DNA of 64,000 nt, taken from positions 62,001-126,000 of the forward strand of contig NZ_CANKXW010000004.1 of the NCBI RefSeq assembly GCF_947487805.1. Reading direction: 5' to 3'. Positions within the stretch are counted from its first letter, which is position 1. The number at the start of each line of letters is the position of its first letter. Source of the stretch: an uncultured Tateyamaria sp. (lineage in GTDB: Bacteria > Pseudomonadota > Alphaproteobacteria > Rhodobacterales > Rhodobacteraceae). Under the pieces are notes generated by a model. The model was not told the origin of the DNA, did no database searches, and saw nothing but the letters and a program-made list of their open reading frames with translations. Shown one piece after another: positions 29,156 through 37,185 of the stretch. The translations under genes were made by a program, and so were the position numbers.

Positions 29156-29437
29156 TTACAGGAAAATGGCGGGCAGGATGATGCTGCGCAGGGCGATCAG
29201 CCCGACAAAGGCCACCAGCGGCGCAAGGTCCAGCGGGTGCGTGTCCGGCATGAACCGCCGGATCGGGCGATAGATCGGTTCCAGGAGCTTGTTCAGGCCG
29301 GTCCACAGCTGCCCGACAAAGGGCTGGTGCAGGTTGAGCACCTGAAAGCTGATCAGCCAGCTCATGATGATGTGGATGATCATGATCCAGTAGACGACGC
29401 CCAGGATCAGGTCGAGCAATTGATAGATCACCAGCAT
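29156..29437 (-). CDS. YggT family membrane protein
   Basis: A 93-residue protein with two hydrophobic helices (about 5-28 and 70-90) flanking the family motif L-N-K-L-L-E-P-I-Y-R-P-I-R-R. The ATG at 29437 is chosen because AAGGAG lies 8 nt upstream; longer frames lack a site. YggT proteins are small inner-membrane proteins linked to cell shape, division and osmotic tolerance. It stands alone between recQ and the thioesterase gene. Confidence 0.92.
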   Translation of the reverse strand: MLVIYQLLDLILGVVYWIMIIHIIMSWLISFQVLNLHQPFVGQLWTGLNKLLEPIYRPIRRFMPDTHPLDLAPLVAFVGLIALRSIILPAIFL

Positions 29438-29561
29438 GCGCGGGCTCCTTTTGACTGTGCACAAGACCTAGGCCCTGCGCGCATGTGGCGCAAGGTCACG
29501 CAGGGCCAGCCATTGAACTTTCGCCGCAGCGCCGCATTTTAGGAGGACAGGAGTTAAGCCC

Positions 29562-30128
29562 ATGTTTCCATTTGTCCGCCTTGCCAAAGAGATGGTGAAA
29601 GCCCGCCGTCAGCCGCCCCTTGGGCTGACCGACCTGCATGTCACGCAGCACCGTGTGTGGCCGTGGGATCTGGACGGCTTTCTCGAGCTGAACAACGGAC
29701 GGGCGCTGACGCTTTATGATCTGGGCCGTTTGGGTCTGGGCCAACGTGCCGGGTTGATCGACGTACTGAAACAGAACCGCTGGGGTCTGACCATGGCGGG
29801 TTCGTCCGTCCGCTATCGCCGTCGATTGCACGCGTTTCAAAAGTTCGAGATGCGCAGCCGCGCAGTGTGCTGGGATGACAAGTTCACCTATCTCGAACAG
29901 TCGATGTGGAAGCCTGATGGCGAATGCGCAAGCCACGTGCTCTATCGCTCGGCGGTGACGGACAAGAACGGGATCGTGCCGCCGCACAAGGTGCTGGCGG
30001 CCATGGGCGAGGATGCCGTATCGCCGCCCATCCCGGACTGGATCGCCGCATGGATCAAGGCCGAGGCCCAGCGCCCCTGGCCCCCCATGCAGGACACCAC
30101 GCCTGCGCCACTCAAGAGCGTCGCGTAA
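29562..30128 (+). CDS. Acyl-CoA thioesterase-like (4HBT hotdog fold) protein
   Basis: A 188-residue hotdog-fold protein. D-G-F-L-E-L-N-N-G-R-A-L-T-L-Y-D-L-G-R resembles the 4-hydroxybenzoyl-CoA thioesterase active-site region (the usual D-x-x-x-H-x-N-N pattern, here with a Glu-Leu-Asn-Asn version), followed by a long beta strand, S-S-V-R-Y-R-R-R-L. It should hydrolyse acyl-CoA or a related thioester; the substrate is unknown. A strong AGGAGGACAGGAG leader precedes the ATG. Confidence 0.8.
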   Translation: MFPFVRLAKEMVKARRQPPLGLTDLHVTQHRVWPWDLDGFLELNNGRALTLYDLGRLGLGQRAGLIDVLKQNRWGLTMAGSSVRYRRRLHAFQKFEMRSRAVCWDDKFTYLEQSMWKPDGECASHVLYRSAVTDKNGIVPPHKVLAAMGEDAVSPPIPDWIAAWIKAEAQRPWPPMQDTTPAPLKSVA

Positions 30129-30193
30129 ACCTTTCCTTGCTACTGGGCGTTCGGCCTGCTTTGGTCCCGTTAACAAAAAACGGGGGACGGGGC

Positions 30194-31558
30194 GTGGCAG
30201 AGATCAGCCTGAAGAAACGCATTTGGGGATGGTTCTTTTTTGATTGGGCCAGCCAACCGTACCACACCGTTCTGCTGACATTTATATTTGGGCCGTTTTT
30301 TGTCTCCCTGGCGAGCGAGAGTTTCATGGCCGACGGGATAGAGACGGAGTTGGCCAAGGCCAACGCGCAGGCGATGTGGTCCTTTACCCTGACAATCACC
30401 GGGTTGCTGATCGGTTTTGGTGCGCCGATCCTGGGAGCCATGGCGGACACGGGTGGGCGGCGGATTCCCTGGGTCATTGGCTTTTCGCTGATGCTGGTCG
30501 CGGGGGCGGGCAGCCTCTGGTTCACGGCCCCGGATGGCAGCAACCTGACATGGATGCTGATGGCCTTTGCCTTTGGGTTTATCGGGGCTGAATTCGCGCT
30601 GATCTTTATCAATGCGCAGCTGCCGACGCTGGGCACGGACGAAGAAATTGGCAAGATTTCCGGGTCGGGATTCAGTTTCGGATATGCGGGCGGGGTGTTG
30701 TCACTGTTCCTGATCCTGCTGATTTTTGTAGAGCAGCCGAATGGCAAGACGCTGATTGGGCTGGACCCGCTCTTTGGTCTGCTGGACGCAGAGGCGCGTG
30801 AAGGCACGCGCAGTGCGGGACCCTTTGTGGCGATCTGGTTCGTGGTGTTCATGGTGCCCTATTTCCTGTGGGTGCGCGACGTGGCGCCCACGGGTGCGCG
30901 CACCTCGGTTGCGGCGGCGTTGTCGCGGCTGTGGCGCACCATTCGCGCCCTGCCCGCCAAGCGGAGCCTCTTCACCTATCTCGGGTCTTCGATGCTTTAT
31001 CGTGACGCGTTGAACGGGCTTTATAGTTTCGGCGGGACCTTTGCCCTTCTGGTGCTGGATTTCAGCGTTGTGCAGGTCGGTGTATTCGGGATCATCGCGG
31101 CCATTGGTGCGTCGGTGTTCAGCTATGTGGGCGGCGTCGCGGACAAACGGTTTGGCCCCAAGCCCGTGGTCATTGCGTCGATCTGGGTGCTGATGGGCGT
31201 GTGTTTCATGCTGGTGAACCTGTCGCGTGACAGCATGTTCGGGATCGAGCTGGCCGAAGGGTCGGCGGTGCCGGACATCGTGTTCTACATCTGCGGTGTG
31301 CTGATCGGTGGCATGGGTGGCGTGATTCAGGCGGCGAGCCGGACGTTGATGGTGCGCCACTGCGATCCCGCAGCACCGACCGAGAGCTTTGGCCTCTATG
31401 GTCTGACAGGGCGCGCCACGGCGTTCATGGCACCGTTCCTGATCGGCGTCGCCACAGCGGTCACGGGCAGCACGCAGCTTGGGGTGTCGCCCCTGCTCTT
31501 TCTCTTCCTTTTGGGTCTGATCATGCTACGCTGGGTGCATCCAAAAGGTGAGGTTTGA
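30194..31558 (+). CDS. MFS transporter, UMF1/Atg22-like family
   Basis: A 454-residue, 12-helix transporter. The N-terminal W-G-W-F-F-F-D-W-A-S-Q-P-Y motif is diagnostic of the UMF1 (Atg22-like) branch of the major facilitator superfamily, and P-I-L-G-A-M-A-D-T-G-G-R-R is its loop 2-3 motif. I take the GTG at 30194, directly before the first helix; the longer open frame lies inside the previous gene. Substrate unknown; eukaryotic Atg22 exports amino acids. The stop precedes mepA by 2 nt. Confidence 0.9.
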   Translation: MAEISLKKRIWGWFFFDWASQPYHTVLLTFIFGPFFVSLASESFMADGIETELAKANAQAMWSFTLTITGLLIGFGAPILGAMADTGGRRIPWVIGFSLMLVAGAGSLWFTAPDGSNLTWMLMAFAFGFIGAEFALIFINAQLPTLGTDEEIGKISGSGFSFGYAGGVLSLFLILLIFVEQPNGKTLIGLDPLFGLLDAEAREGTRSAGPFVAIWFVVFMVPYFLWVRDVAPTGARTSVAAALSRLWRTIRALPAKRSLFTYLGSSMLYRDALNGLYSFGGTFALLVLDFSVVQVGVFGIIAAIGASVFSYVGGVADKRFGPKPVVIASIWVLMGVCFMLVNLSRDSMFGIELAEGSAVPDIVFYICGVLIGGMGGVIQAASRTLMVRHCDPAAPTESFGLYGLTGRATAFMAPFLIGVATAVTGSTQLGVSPLLFLFLLGLIMLRWVHPKGEV

Positions 31559-31560
31559 TT

Positions 31561-32481
31561 GTGTCTTCTGTTCGACGTTCGCTTTCGCTGATTGCCACGC
31601 TTGTCTTGTGCGCCTGTGCGGGCGGGGCGGATACGAACATTGACGGCACGCGGTTGCCGGATGTCGATCCGGCGACGTTGCAGAACATTGCCAAGGGTCA
31701 GTTCGGGGCCAAGCGCCGCGCGTCGGCGCAGGCACCTGCGCCGCTGGGCGGCTATGCGCGGGGCTGCATTGCGGGGGCCGAGCAACTGGCCGAGACCGGA
31801 CCGACATGGCAGGCGATGCGTCTGTCGCGCAACCGCAACTGGGGGCATCCCGAACTGGTGGACTATGTGCAGGATCTGAGCCGCAAGGCCGCGGCGCAGC
31901 CGGGTTGGGCGGGACTCTATGTCGGGGACATGAGCCAGCCGCGCGGGGGGCCGATGCTGACCGGGCACCGCAGTCACCAGATCGGGCTGGATGCGGATAT
32001 CTGGATGCTGCCTGCGAACAATCTGAACCTGTCGGTGACCGAGCGGGAGAACATCAGTTCAATCTCGACCCGCCGGGCCAACGGGGCCTACACAAACTCC
32101 AACTGGACCCGTGCGCATCACGAGATCATCAAGGCCGCTGCATCCGACAGGCGCACCGCGCGCATCTTTGTCTTTCCCGGCGCCAAGGTGCAGATGTGCA
32201 AGGACGCCAAGGGGGATCGGTCGTGGCTGCGCAAGGTGCGGCCATGGTGGGGACACCATTATCACTTCCATGTGCGGCTGAACTGTCCCCGCGGGGACAG
32301 TGCGTGTGTCAACCAGTCGCCGCCACCGCCCGGTGATGGGTGCGCTGATGCACAGCAGTGGGTCGACAACATCCTGAATCCGCCGCCGCCGGACCCGAAT
32401 GCGCCCAAGCCCAAACCACGCCGCGAATTGCGCGTGGCCGATCTGCCGCAACAATGCGCTGGCGTTCTGGCCTCGCGCTGA
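31561..32481 (+). CDS. mepA: Penicillin-insensitive murein endopeptidase
   Basis: A 306-residue LAS-family zinc peptidase. The signal peptide ends in L-C-A-C, a possible lipobox. Zinc ligands are visible in S-H-Q-I-G-L-D-A-D-I-W (H and D) and W-W-G-H-H-Y-H-F-H-V (H-x-H). MepA cleaves D-Ala-meso-DAP cross-links in peptidoglycan. The GTG at 31561 is preferred over a TTG six bases earlier because it is correctly spaced from AGGTGAGG. It follows the MFS gene closely and overlaps the next gene by 28 nt. Confidence 0.93.
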   Translation: MSSVRRSLSLIATLVLCACAGGADTNIDGTRLPDVDPATLQNIAKGQFGAKRRASAQAPAPLGGYARGCIAGAEQLAETGPTWQAMRLSRNRNWGHPELVDYVQDLSRKAAAQPGWAGLYVGDMSQPRGGPMLTGHRSHQIGLDADIWMLPANNLNLSVTERENISSISTRRANGAYTNSNWTRAHHEIIKAAASDRRTARIFVFPGAKVQMCKDAKGDRSWLRKVRPWWGHHYHFHVRLNCPRGDSACVNQSPPPPGDGCADAQQWVDNILNPPPPDPNAPKPKPRRELRVADLPQQCAGVLASR

Positions 32482-33284
32482 TCTGCGCGGCGGGGGCCGG
32501 TGCAGCAGATCCGTTGAGCCATGTGCAGGATTGGCGACTGACCTCTGCGCGCGCCGATTTCGGCGGGCTGTCGGCCATCGAGATGGAGGATGGGACCGCC
32601 GCCATGGTGCTGTCGGATCGCGGCGCGGCCTTTGTCCTGACGCTGGATCGGACAACGCGCCAGGTACGGATCGAAGAAGCCGCGCAACCCCACCCCGCCC
32701 GCGACAGTGAAGGGTTGGCCCGCAGCGGCGATACGCTGTTTTTCAGCTATGAGGGACCGGGCGCGATCGTGGCCCATGACGGCGCGCAAGTGCCGCCGCA
32801 TCCCGACTTTGCCACCTATCATCCGAACGGGTCACTGGAAGCCGTGGCGGCAAGCCCGGATGGCACGATTTACACCCTGCCCGAACGGTCGGGCGACCCG
32901 GCGCGCGGGTTTCCTGTCTATCGATACCGGGATGGGGCGTGGGACATCGCCGCCACCCTGCCGCGCAGGGGGCCATTCCTGCCTGCGGGGGCGGATATGG
33001 GGCCGGATGGGTTGCTGTATATTCTGGAACGTGCGTTCACGCCGCTGGGGTTTCGCAGCCGCATCCGCCGTCTCGACCCTGACGCCCCGGATACAATCGA
33101 CACGCTGTTGACCACGTCCGCCGGGCGGCACGACAACCTCGAAGGACTGGCGATCTGGCAATCGGAAAGTGGCGCGACCTGCCTGACGATGGTGTCGGAC
33201 GACAACTTTCTATCCGTGCAGCGGACCGAACTGGTGGAATACGCCCTCACGGAAACGCTTGCCTCGGGCGGCACCTGCGACTAG
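32454..33284 (+). CDS. Esterase-like activity of phytase family protein
   Basis: A 276-residue secreted protein with a short signal peptide (A-L-I-C-A-A-G-A-G-A-A) and a beta-propeller-like domain. Landmarks are F-G-G-L-S-A-I-E, D-S-E-G-L-A, A-D-M-G-P-D-G-L-L-Y-I-L-E-R and N-L-E-G-L-A-I-W, typical of this periplasmic family. The enzymatic activity implied by the family name is not well defined. It starts inside the end of mepA, so the two are coupled. Confidence 0.85.
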   Translation: MRWRSGLALICAAGAGAADPLSHVQDWRLTSARADFGGLSAIEMEDGTAAMVLSDRGAAFVLTLDRTTRQVRIEEAAQPHPARDSEGLARSGDTLFFSYEGPGAIVAHDGAQVPPHPDFATYHPNGSLEAVAASPDGTIYTLPERSGDPARGFPVYRYRDGAWDIAATLPRRGPFLPAGADMGPDGLLYILERAFTPLGFRSRIRRLDPDAPDTIDTLLTTSAGRHDNLEGLAIWQSESGATCLTMVSDDNFLSVQRTELVEYALTETLASGGTCD

Positions 33285-33287
33285 AGA

Positions 33288-33341
33288 GCGCCCGTCCGGC
33301 ATGTCGCCGGGCCAAGTCGCCGCTACCTTGCAAAAACGGGC
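33288..33341 (+). promoter_or_regulatory. Possible structured 5' leader of the queuosine-precursor transporter
   Basis: GCCCGT (33290-33295) pairs with ACGGGC (33336-33341), enclosing a perfect CCGGC/GCCGG hairpin (33296-33310) and an A-rich tail. It sits just before the yhhQ start, where a preQ1 riboswitch would make sense. I cannot match it to a known preQ1 class consensus, so it is only a candidate. Confidence 0.25.
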
Positions 33342-33349
33342 ACCTTATT

Positions 33350-33991
33350 ATGACACGCGCACATCTTCCCGGCATTATTGCCATGGCCATCATCGTTGTG
33401 GCCTCCAACGTTCTGGTCCAGTTCCTGTTCGGCAACTGGCTGACCTATGGGGCGTTCACCTATCCGCTGGCCTTTCTGGTCACTGACATCATGAACCGCG
33501 TCTATGGCGCAGGTCCGGCACGCACGGTTGTGTTCGTGGGGTTCATCGTCGGCGTGTTCTGTTCGCTGGTCGGCACCCAGATCATGTTGCAGGGCGACGG
33601 GTTCACTTATCCGGCCGTCACATTCCGCATTGCCATCGGGTCGGGCCTTGCCTTCCTTACCGCGCAGTTGCTGGATGTCGGTATCTTTTCGGCGCTGCGC
33701 CAAGGCGCGTGGTGGAAAGCGCCGCTGGCCTCGACCATCATCGGCAGTTCGGTGGACACGGCGATTTTCTTTACCGTCGCGTTTTCGGCGAGCCTGACCA
33801 TGCTGGAGCCGGGCAATGACGTGTCCTGGGCCGGTGAGGTTCTGCCGCTGCTGGGTGTGGGACCTGAGGCGCCGTTGTGGGTGTCGCTGGCCGTCGCCGA
33901 CTGGATGGTCAAGCTGAGCCTTGCGCTGATTGCGTTGGCACCGTTCCGTTGGTTGACGGCGAATGCGCCGACGGCTGCCGAAATCCGTTGA
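33350..33991 (+). CDS. yhhQ: Queuosine precursor transporter, YhhQ/VUT family
   Basis: A 213-residue integral membrane protein with six predicted helices. L-T-Y-G-A-F-T-Y-P-L-A-F-L-V-T-D near residue 35 and the later S-S-V-D-T-A-I-F-F are diagnostic of the YhhQ family, which imports preQ0/preQ1 for queuosine tRNA modification. It is a single gene after the phytase-like gene, with 65 bases between. A structured leader may precede it. Confidence 0.92.
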   Translation: MTRAHLPGIIAMAIIVVASNVLVQFLFGNWLTYGAFTYPLAFLVTDIMNRVYGAGPARTVVFVGFIVGVFCSLVGTQIMLQGDGFTYPAVTFRIAIGSGLAFLTAQLLDVGIFSALRQGAWWKAPLASTIIGSSVDTAIFFTVAFSASLTMLEPGNDVSWAGEVLPLLGVGPEAPLWVSLAVADWMVKLSLALIALAPFRWLTANAPTAAEIR

Positions 33992-34051
33992 CTTTCGACG
34001 GCGCTGTGCCACCATCGGTTTGAGTTCAACAAATCGGAAGGAGGTGATCCA

Positions 34052-34108
34052 GTGTCAAGAAAGGTATTGGAGAGAGGTGTCGGAACAACTTGGGAGGTCG
34101 CCTGCTGA
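34052..34108 (+). CDS. 18-residue ORF with a 15-nt 16S-complementary Shine-Dalgarno
   Basis: Bases 34038-34052 are AAGGAGGTGATCCAG, the exact complement of the conserved last 15 nt of 16S rRNA. A GTG at 34052 stands 7 nt after the GGAGG core and opens an 18-codon frame ending W-E-V-A-C and TGA at 34106-34108. The peptide is basic (S-R-K-V-L-E-R) with a single Trp and a terminal Cys. The last codons form the 5' arm of an 8-bp inverted repeat, so translation would affect RNA folding. I do not recognise the peptide. A leader peptide or a ribosome-binding RNA is inferred. Confidence 0.5.
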   Translation: MSRKVLERGVGTTWEVAC

Positions 34109-34159
34109 GGCAACCCTTTGCGGTGAGGACCGCCAAGTTGGTCGGTTGACCTAACCGAC
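34086..34159 (+). promoter_or_regulatory. Nested inverted repeats overlapping the short ORF
   Basis: CAACTTGG (34086-34093) pairs perfectly with CCAAGTTG (34133-34140), enclosing GCGGT/ACCGC (34120-34133, GAGG loop). A separate hairpin GTCGGTT/AACCGAC (34141-34159) follows. The first arm covers codons of the 18-residue ORF. The arrangement resembles an attenuator or a compact structured RNA ending at the terminator at 34181-34214; function is inferred. Confidence 0.45.
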
Positions 34160-34180
34160 ACAACCTCCGAAACATTTCGA

Positions 34181-34214
34181 AAAGGGCCGCCCCGATGAGG
34201 AGCGGCCCTTTTTT
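34181..34214 (+). terminator. Strong Rho-independent terminator
   Basis: A 10-bp stem, AAAGGGCCGC with GCGGCCCTTT, has an 11-nt loop and six T at 34209-34214. An A run on the other side lets it serve the reverse-strand gene ending at 34225 as well. It closes the short transcript carrying the 18-residue ORF. Confidence 0.88.
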
Positions 34215-34224
34215 GCAGTCGGGG

Positions 34225-34614
34225 TTATGCGGCGACGGCGCGTGCCTGCAACGATTGCCAGGCCAGCGCCTCGTCGTCGAAGGTTTCGGCCCGTACCGGC
34301 AGGATGCTGTTCATGATGTCGATCATCTTGTCCGCGGAACCCGGCGCGTTGACGACGACATAGCGGTCCACGTGGCTGAGCGCGCGGAAGCGGCTTTTGA
34401 TCACGTCCCAGTCCCAGCTGGCGCCAAATTCGGTGCCTTCGAAGTTTTCGAAGATCATCAGCATGTCGACCTTGTCCTTGTGCGCGTCGAACACGGCGTT
34501 CATGTGCTCGGCCATGTCCTCCATCGCGTCATCGGAAATCTTGCCGCTGATGCGAAAGGCAAAGAGGTCGGGGCGGTCGGTGGCGATCTGGGTGATACCC
34601 GGTGTGTTGAACAT
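34225..34614 (-). CDS. SpoIIAA-like (STAS/SEC14-fold) protein
   Basis: A 129-residue protein of the SpoIIAA-like family. The alpha/beta pattern is F-A-F-R-I-S-G-K-I-S-D-D-A-M, then M-L-M-I-F-E-N-F-E-G and V-D-R-Y-V-V-V-N. These small STAS or CRAL-TRIO-like proteins are thought to bind lipids or act in signalling, with no fixed role in alphaproteobacteria. It diverges from arfB across 76 bases. It ends next to the bidirectional terminator. Confidence 0.88.
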   Translation of the reverse strand: MFNTPGITQIATDRPDLFAFRISGKISDDAMEDMAEHMNAVFDAHKDKVDMLMIFENFEGTEFGASWDWDVIKSRFRALSHVDRYVVVNAPGSADKMIDIMNSILPVRAETFDDEALAWQSLQARAVAA

Positions 34615-34690
34615 GATTGCTCTCCATCGTTAATGTGCGTTGGAGGGGAAACGCGCATTTGGCCACGCGGGTTCCATGGGATGGACGGGC

Positions 34691-35113
34691 ATGCTGCGGA
34701 TCAGTGACGATATCAGTATTCAGGATTGGGAGCTGAGCGAAAGCTTTGTCCGGGCGTCGGGGCCGGGTGGGCAGAACGTGAACAAGGTTGCCACGGCGGT
34801 CGAGTTGCGGTTCGAGGCGGCGCGGTCGCCGTCGCTGCCCGGTCCGGTCAAGACGCGGCTGAGGCGGCTGGCGGGGCGGCGCTGGACCCTCGAGGGGGCG
34901 TTGATCATTCAGTGTGACGAGACGCGCAGCCAGGCCCGCAACCGCGAAATTGCGCGGCAGAGGCTGGTGGCGCTGGTGCAAAAGGCGCTGGTCGCGCCCA
35001 AGCGGCGGATCGCCACCAAGCCTACGCTGGGATCGAAGAAGCGCAGGCTCAAGGCAAAGAAGGTCCGCGGCGAGGTCAAGGCCATGCGCGGGCGCGTGGA
35101 TCCGTCGGATTAG
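34691..35113 (+). CDS. arfB: Alternative ribosome-rescue factor ArfB (peptidyl-tRNA hydrolase)
   Basis: A 140-residue release-factor-like protein. The catalytic G-G-Q lies in S-G-P-G-G-Q-N-V-N-K near residue 30. The lysine/arginine-rich tail (K-K-R-R-L-K-A-K-K-V-R) fits into the empty mRNA channel of stalled ribosomes. I choose the ATG at 34691, which gives the usual M-L-R-I-S start. It frees ribosomes stalled without a stop codon. Its end overlaps the convergent small lipoprotein gene by 4 nt. Confidence 0.95.
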   Translation: MLRISDDISIQDWELSESFVRASGPGGQNVNKVATAVELRFEAARSPSLPGPVKTRLRRLAGRRWTLEGALIIQCDETRSQARNREIARQRLVALVQKALVAPKRRIATKPTLGSKKRRLKAKKVRGEVKAMRGRVDPSD

Positions 35114-35289
35114 CCCAGCGACAGCAGGTCAAAGGACGACCGTGCCGACGTGCCACCGGAGTGGTCCGGGCTGTAGCTGCCGATGCCCAGCGGTTTGAAA
35201 TTGCTCTGGGTCACGTTTTGTGACCCGCCGCCGCAGGCGGCAACGCCGCTGATGGCGGCCAGTGTGATGATCAAAAGGATATGTTTCAT
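35110..35289 (-). CDS. Small putative lipoprotein
   Basis: A 59-residue protein beginning M-K-H-I-L-L-I-I-T-L, with a lipobox V-A-A-C followed by G-G-G-S. The mature part is about 40 residues, rich in Ser and Gly, without a recognised domain. A TTG four codons upstream is an alternative start. It is divergent from the DMT transporter gene. Anchoring in a membrane is inferred from the lipobox only. Confidence 0.7.
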   Translation of the reverse strand: MKHILLIITLAAISGVAACGGGSQNVTQSNFKPLGIGSYSPDHSGGTSARSSFDLLSLG

Positions 35290-35473
35290 TGTACTGCTCA
35301 ATAGCTCTGTTTGCTTGTGTATTGTTGAAAATATGCCTGCCGAATGTGGCGGTGATGGGGCATTTGTTCGGGAATACGCGACAATTTACATGTTCACTTC
35401 GAGATTGGTCATGGGGTGACAAGGCCGGTCAAAGAGATCAAAGCTGGTGCGACCCCTTATCCCGCAGGACATC

Positions 35474-36373
35474 ATGCGCCCCACCGACCGTACTGGCCTT
35501 GCCATCGTTCTCAGCCTTGTGGCGCTGGTGCTGTTTGACGCGATGGGGCTGGTGATCAAGCATCTGTCGGACAGTTATAGTGCCGCCGAGCTGTCGGCCT
35601 GGCGCAACCTTTTCGGGATCATCCCGGCGGTCGTTGCGCTGGCGATGTCGCGCGGGTGGCACCAGTCGGGGCGCAGGATGCGGATGCGACAGTGGAAGCT
35701 GGGCCTGAGCCGGGGCGCTGTGGTGACGCTGGCGCAGCTGTGTTTCTACCTGTCGCTGGGGCAGATGGAGTTTGCCACCGCGTCGACCATCACCTATGCC
35801 AACGCGCTGTTTCTGACCGCCCTGTCGGTGCCGTTGCTGGGCGAGCGGGTGGGGTGGATGCGTTGGGGTGCGGTGAGCATCGGGTTTGTCGGCGTTATGC
35901 TGGTGTTGCGTCCGGGGTCGGATGCGTTCACGCCCGTGGCCTTGCTGCCCCTGGGGGCGGCGGCGCTATATGCGCTGGTGACGGTGCAGGCGCGCACGGT
36001 GGATGACGATGTGCCGACGCCCTTGGTCAATCTCTATTCCTCGGCGGCGGCGCTTGTCTGTTCCGTGCTGCTGGCGCTGGCATTGGGCGGGTTTTCCCCG
36101 ATCCGGAGCCTTGCCGATTTCGGCTGGATCGTCGCGATGGGCGGGTTCGGGGGCACGGCGGTTTTGTTGCTGGTGGTCAGCTACCGGATGACGGAGCCCA
36201 GTAATCTGGCCCCGTTCAGCTATTTCGGGATCCCGCTGGCCTTTGTGCTGGGCTGGGTGTTCTTTGCCGAAGCACCGTGGGATGCGCTGTTCCCCGGCGC
36301 GCTGTTGATTGCGGCCGGGGGGCTGATGATCCTGTGGCGGGAACGCCGGATGCAGCGCGGGTCAGAGCAGTGA
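35474..36373 (+). CDS. EamA/DMT-family transporter
   Basis: A 299-residue protein with ten hydrophobic helices arranged as two EamA repeats. Family landmarks are S-A-W-R-N-L-F-G in the first repeat and N-L-A-P-F-S-Y-F-G-I-P-L-A in the second. The ATG at 35474 has GCAGGA six bases upstream. Members export amino acids, purines or other small metabolites; the substrate is not evident. The last 12 bases overlap the end of the convergent lipoprotein gene. Confidence 0.92.
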   Translation: MRPTDRTGLAIVLSLVALVLFDAMGLVIKHLSDSYSAAELSAWRNLFGIIPAVVALAMSRGWHQSGRRMRMRQWKLGLSRGAVVTLAQLCFYLSLGQMEFATASTITYANALFLTALSVPLLGERVGWMRWGAVSIGFVGVMLVLRPGSDAFTPVALLPLGAAALYALVTVQARTVDDDVPTPLVNLYSSAAALVCSVLLALALGGFSPIRSLADFGWIVAMGGFGGTAVLLLVVSYRMTEPSNLAPFSYFGIPLAFVLGWVFFAEAPWDALFPGALLIAAGGLMILWRERRMQRGSEQ

Positions 36374-37075
36374 GATGCTCGACCGGGCCGAATGCGCCTC
36401 GCGGGCCAGTTGCGACGTGGCGCTGAGGTGCCAGTCAAGCCCGTCCTGCCCTTGACGCGTGGCGTCCTCGAGGTTGGCGTGGGCCTGTTCGGCGTTGCGG
36501 ATTGTGGCGGTCAGCGCCTCGGCGATGCGCGCGCGGCTTTGACGGATGGCGTCAACGCCGGTTTCATAGTCCGCCTGTGACAGGGCTTGCGCGTCGCGGC
36601 GGATTTTCAGATCCTGCAACTCGGCGTCCTGTTCGGCCAGCAGGTCCGGCAGGCTGAGTTTCAGCGTCTCCATCTGGCCATTCATGCCGCGCACGCTGCG
36701 CACCAGCGCATTGGCAGAGACCAGTTCGATCCGTTTGGCAACCTCGCGCTTGCCCCGTGTGTGGCCGACGATCGCGCCGGTCGCGGCACCCGCCGCAGCA
36801 CCTGTCACGCAACGATTTGGTGCGTTGGTCACCACCGCGATGCCGCAGCCGACCAGAGCACCCTGCGCCGCCGATTTCGCGGTCGACCGGCGCACGAGGT
36901 CGCGGGCCATGCGGTTCAGCGCCTCGGCCTGATCCTCGATCTCGGTGGCGTCCACATCGGTGGCCGATGCGGTCAGCAGGCTGGTGTCAAGGCGCGTGGT
37001 GTCCTGCGCACCCGGTGCGCATGCCCCAAGCGCAGCCACGAGGACCAGTGACGGAATAAGGAGAGTGCGTTGCAT
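36362..37075 (-). CDS. Glycine-zipper lipoprotein with coiled coil
   Basis: A 237-residue protein with a signal peptide ending L-G-A-C (lipobox). Residues 75-110 hold a glycine-zipper-like segment, G-A-L-V-G-C-G-I and G-A-A-A-G-A-A-T-G-A-I-V-G. A long helical, charged C-terminal part is probably a coiled coil. It looks like an outer-membrane-associated structural lipoprotein; no precise family is recognised. It follows pncB in the same direction but lies behind a terminator-like hairpin. Confidence 0.75.
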   Translation of the reverse strand: MQRTLLIPSLVLVAALGACAPGAQDTTRLDTSLLTASATDVDATEIEDQAEALNRMARDLVRRSTAKSAAQGALVGCGIAVVTNAPNRCVTGAAAGAATGAIVGHTRGKREVAKRIELVSANALVRSVRGMNGQMETLKLSLPDLLAEQDAELQDLKIRRDAQALSQADYETGVDAIRQSRARIAEALTATIRNAEQAHANLEDATRQGQDGLDWHLSATSQLAREAHSARSSISLL

Positions 37076-37149
37076 TAATCTGCCCGTTTCTTCTTGAACT
37101 TGGGCAGATGGCTAAACACACAATGTGGTCAATTTGGGGCAATTGTCCT

Positions 37150-37177
37150 GAAAATTGAAACGAGAGGGGCGTTTCAA
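37150..37177 (-). terminator. Terminator after pncB
   Basis: On the reverse strand TTGAAACG and CGTTTCAA (37177-37170 and 37162-37155) form an 8-bp stem with a 7-nt loop, followed by a short T-rich stretch. It starts 9 nt after the pncB stop and separates pncB from the lipoprotein gene. Confidence 0.65.
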
Positions 37178-37185
37178 CCGCAGGT

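Noticed and set aside
34038..34052. Possible antisense end of a 16S rRNA gene
   Set aside because: Only 15 bases match the 16S tail complement; no other rRNA sequence lies on either side, and a start codon follows at ribosome-binding spacing.
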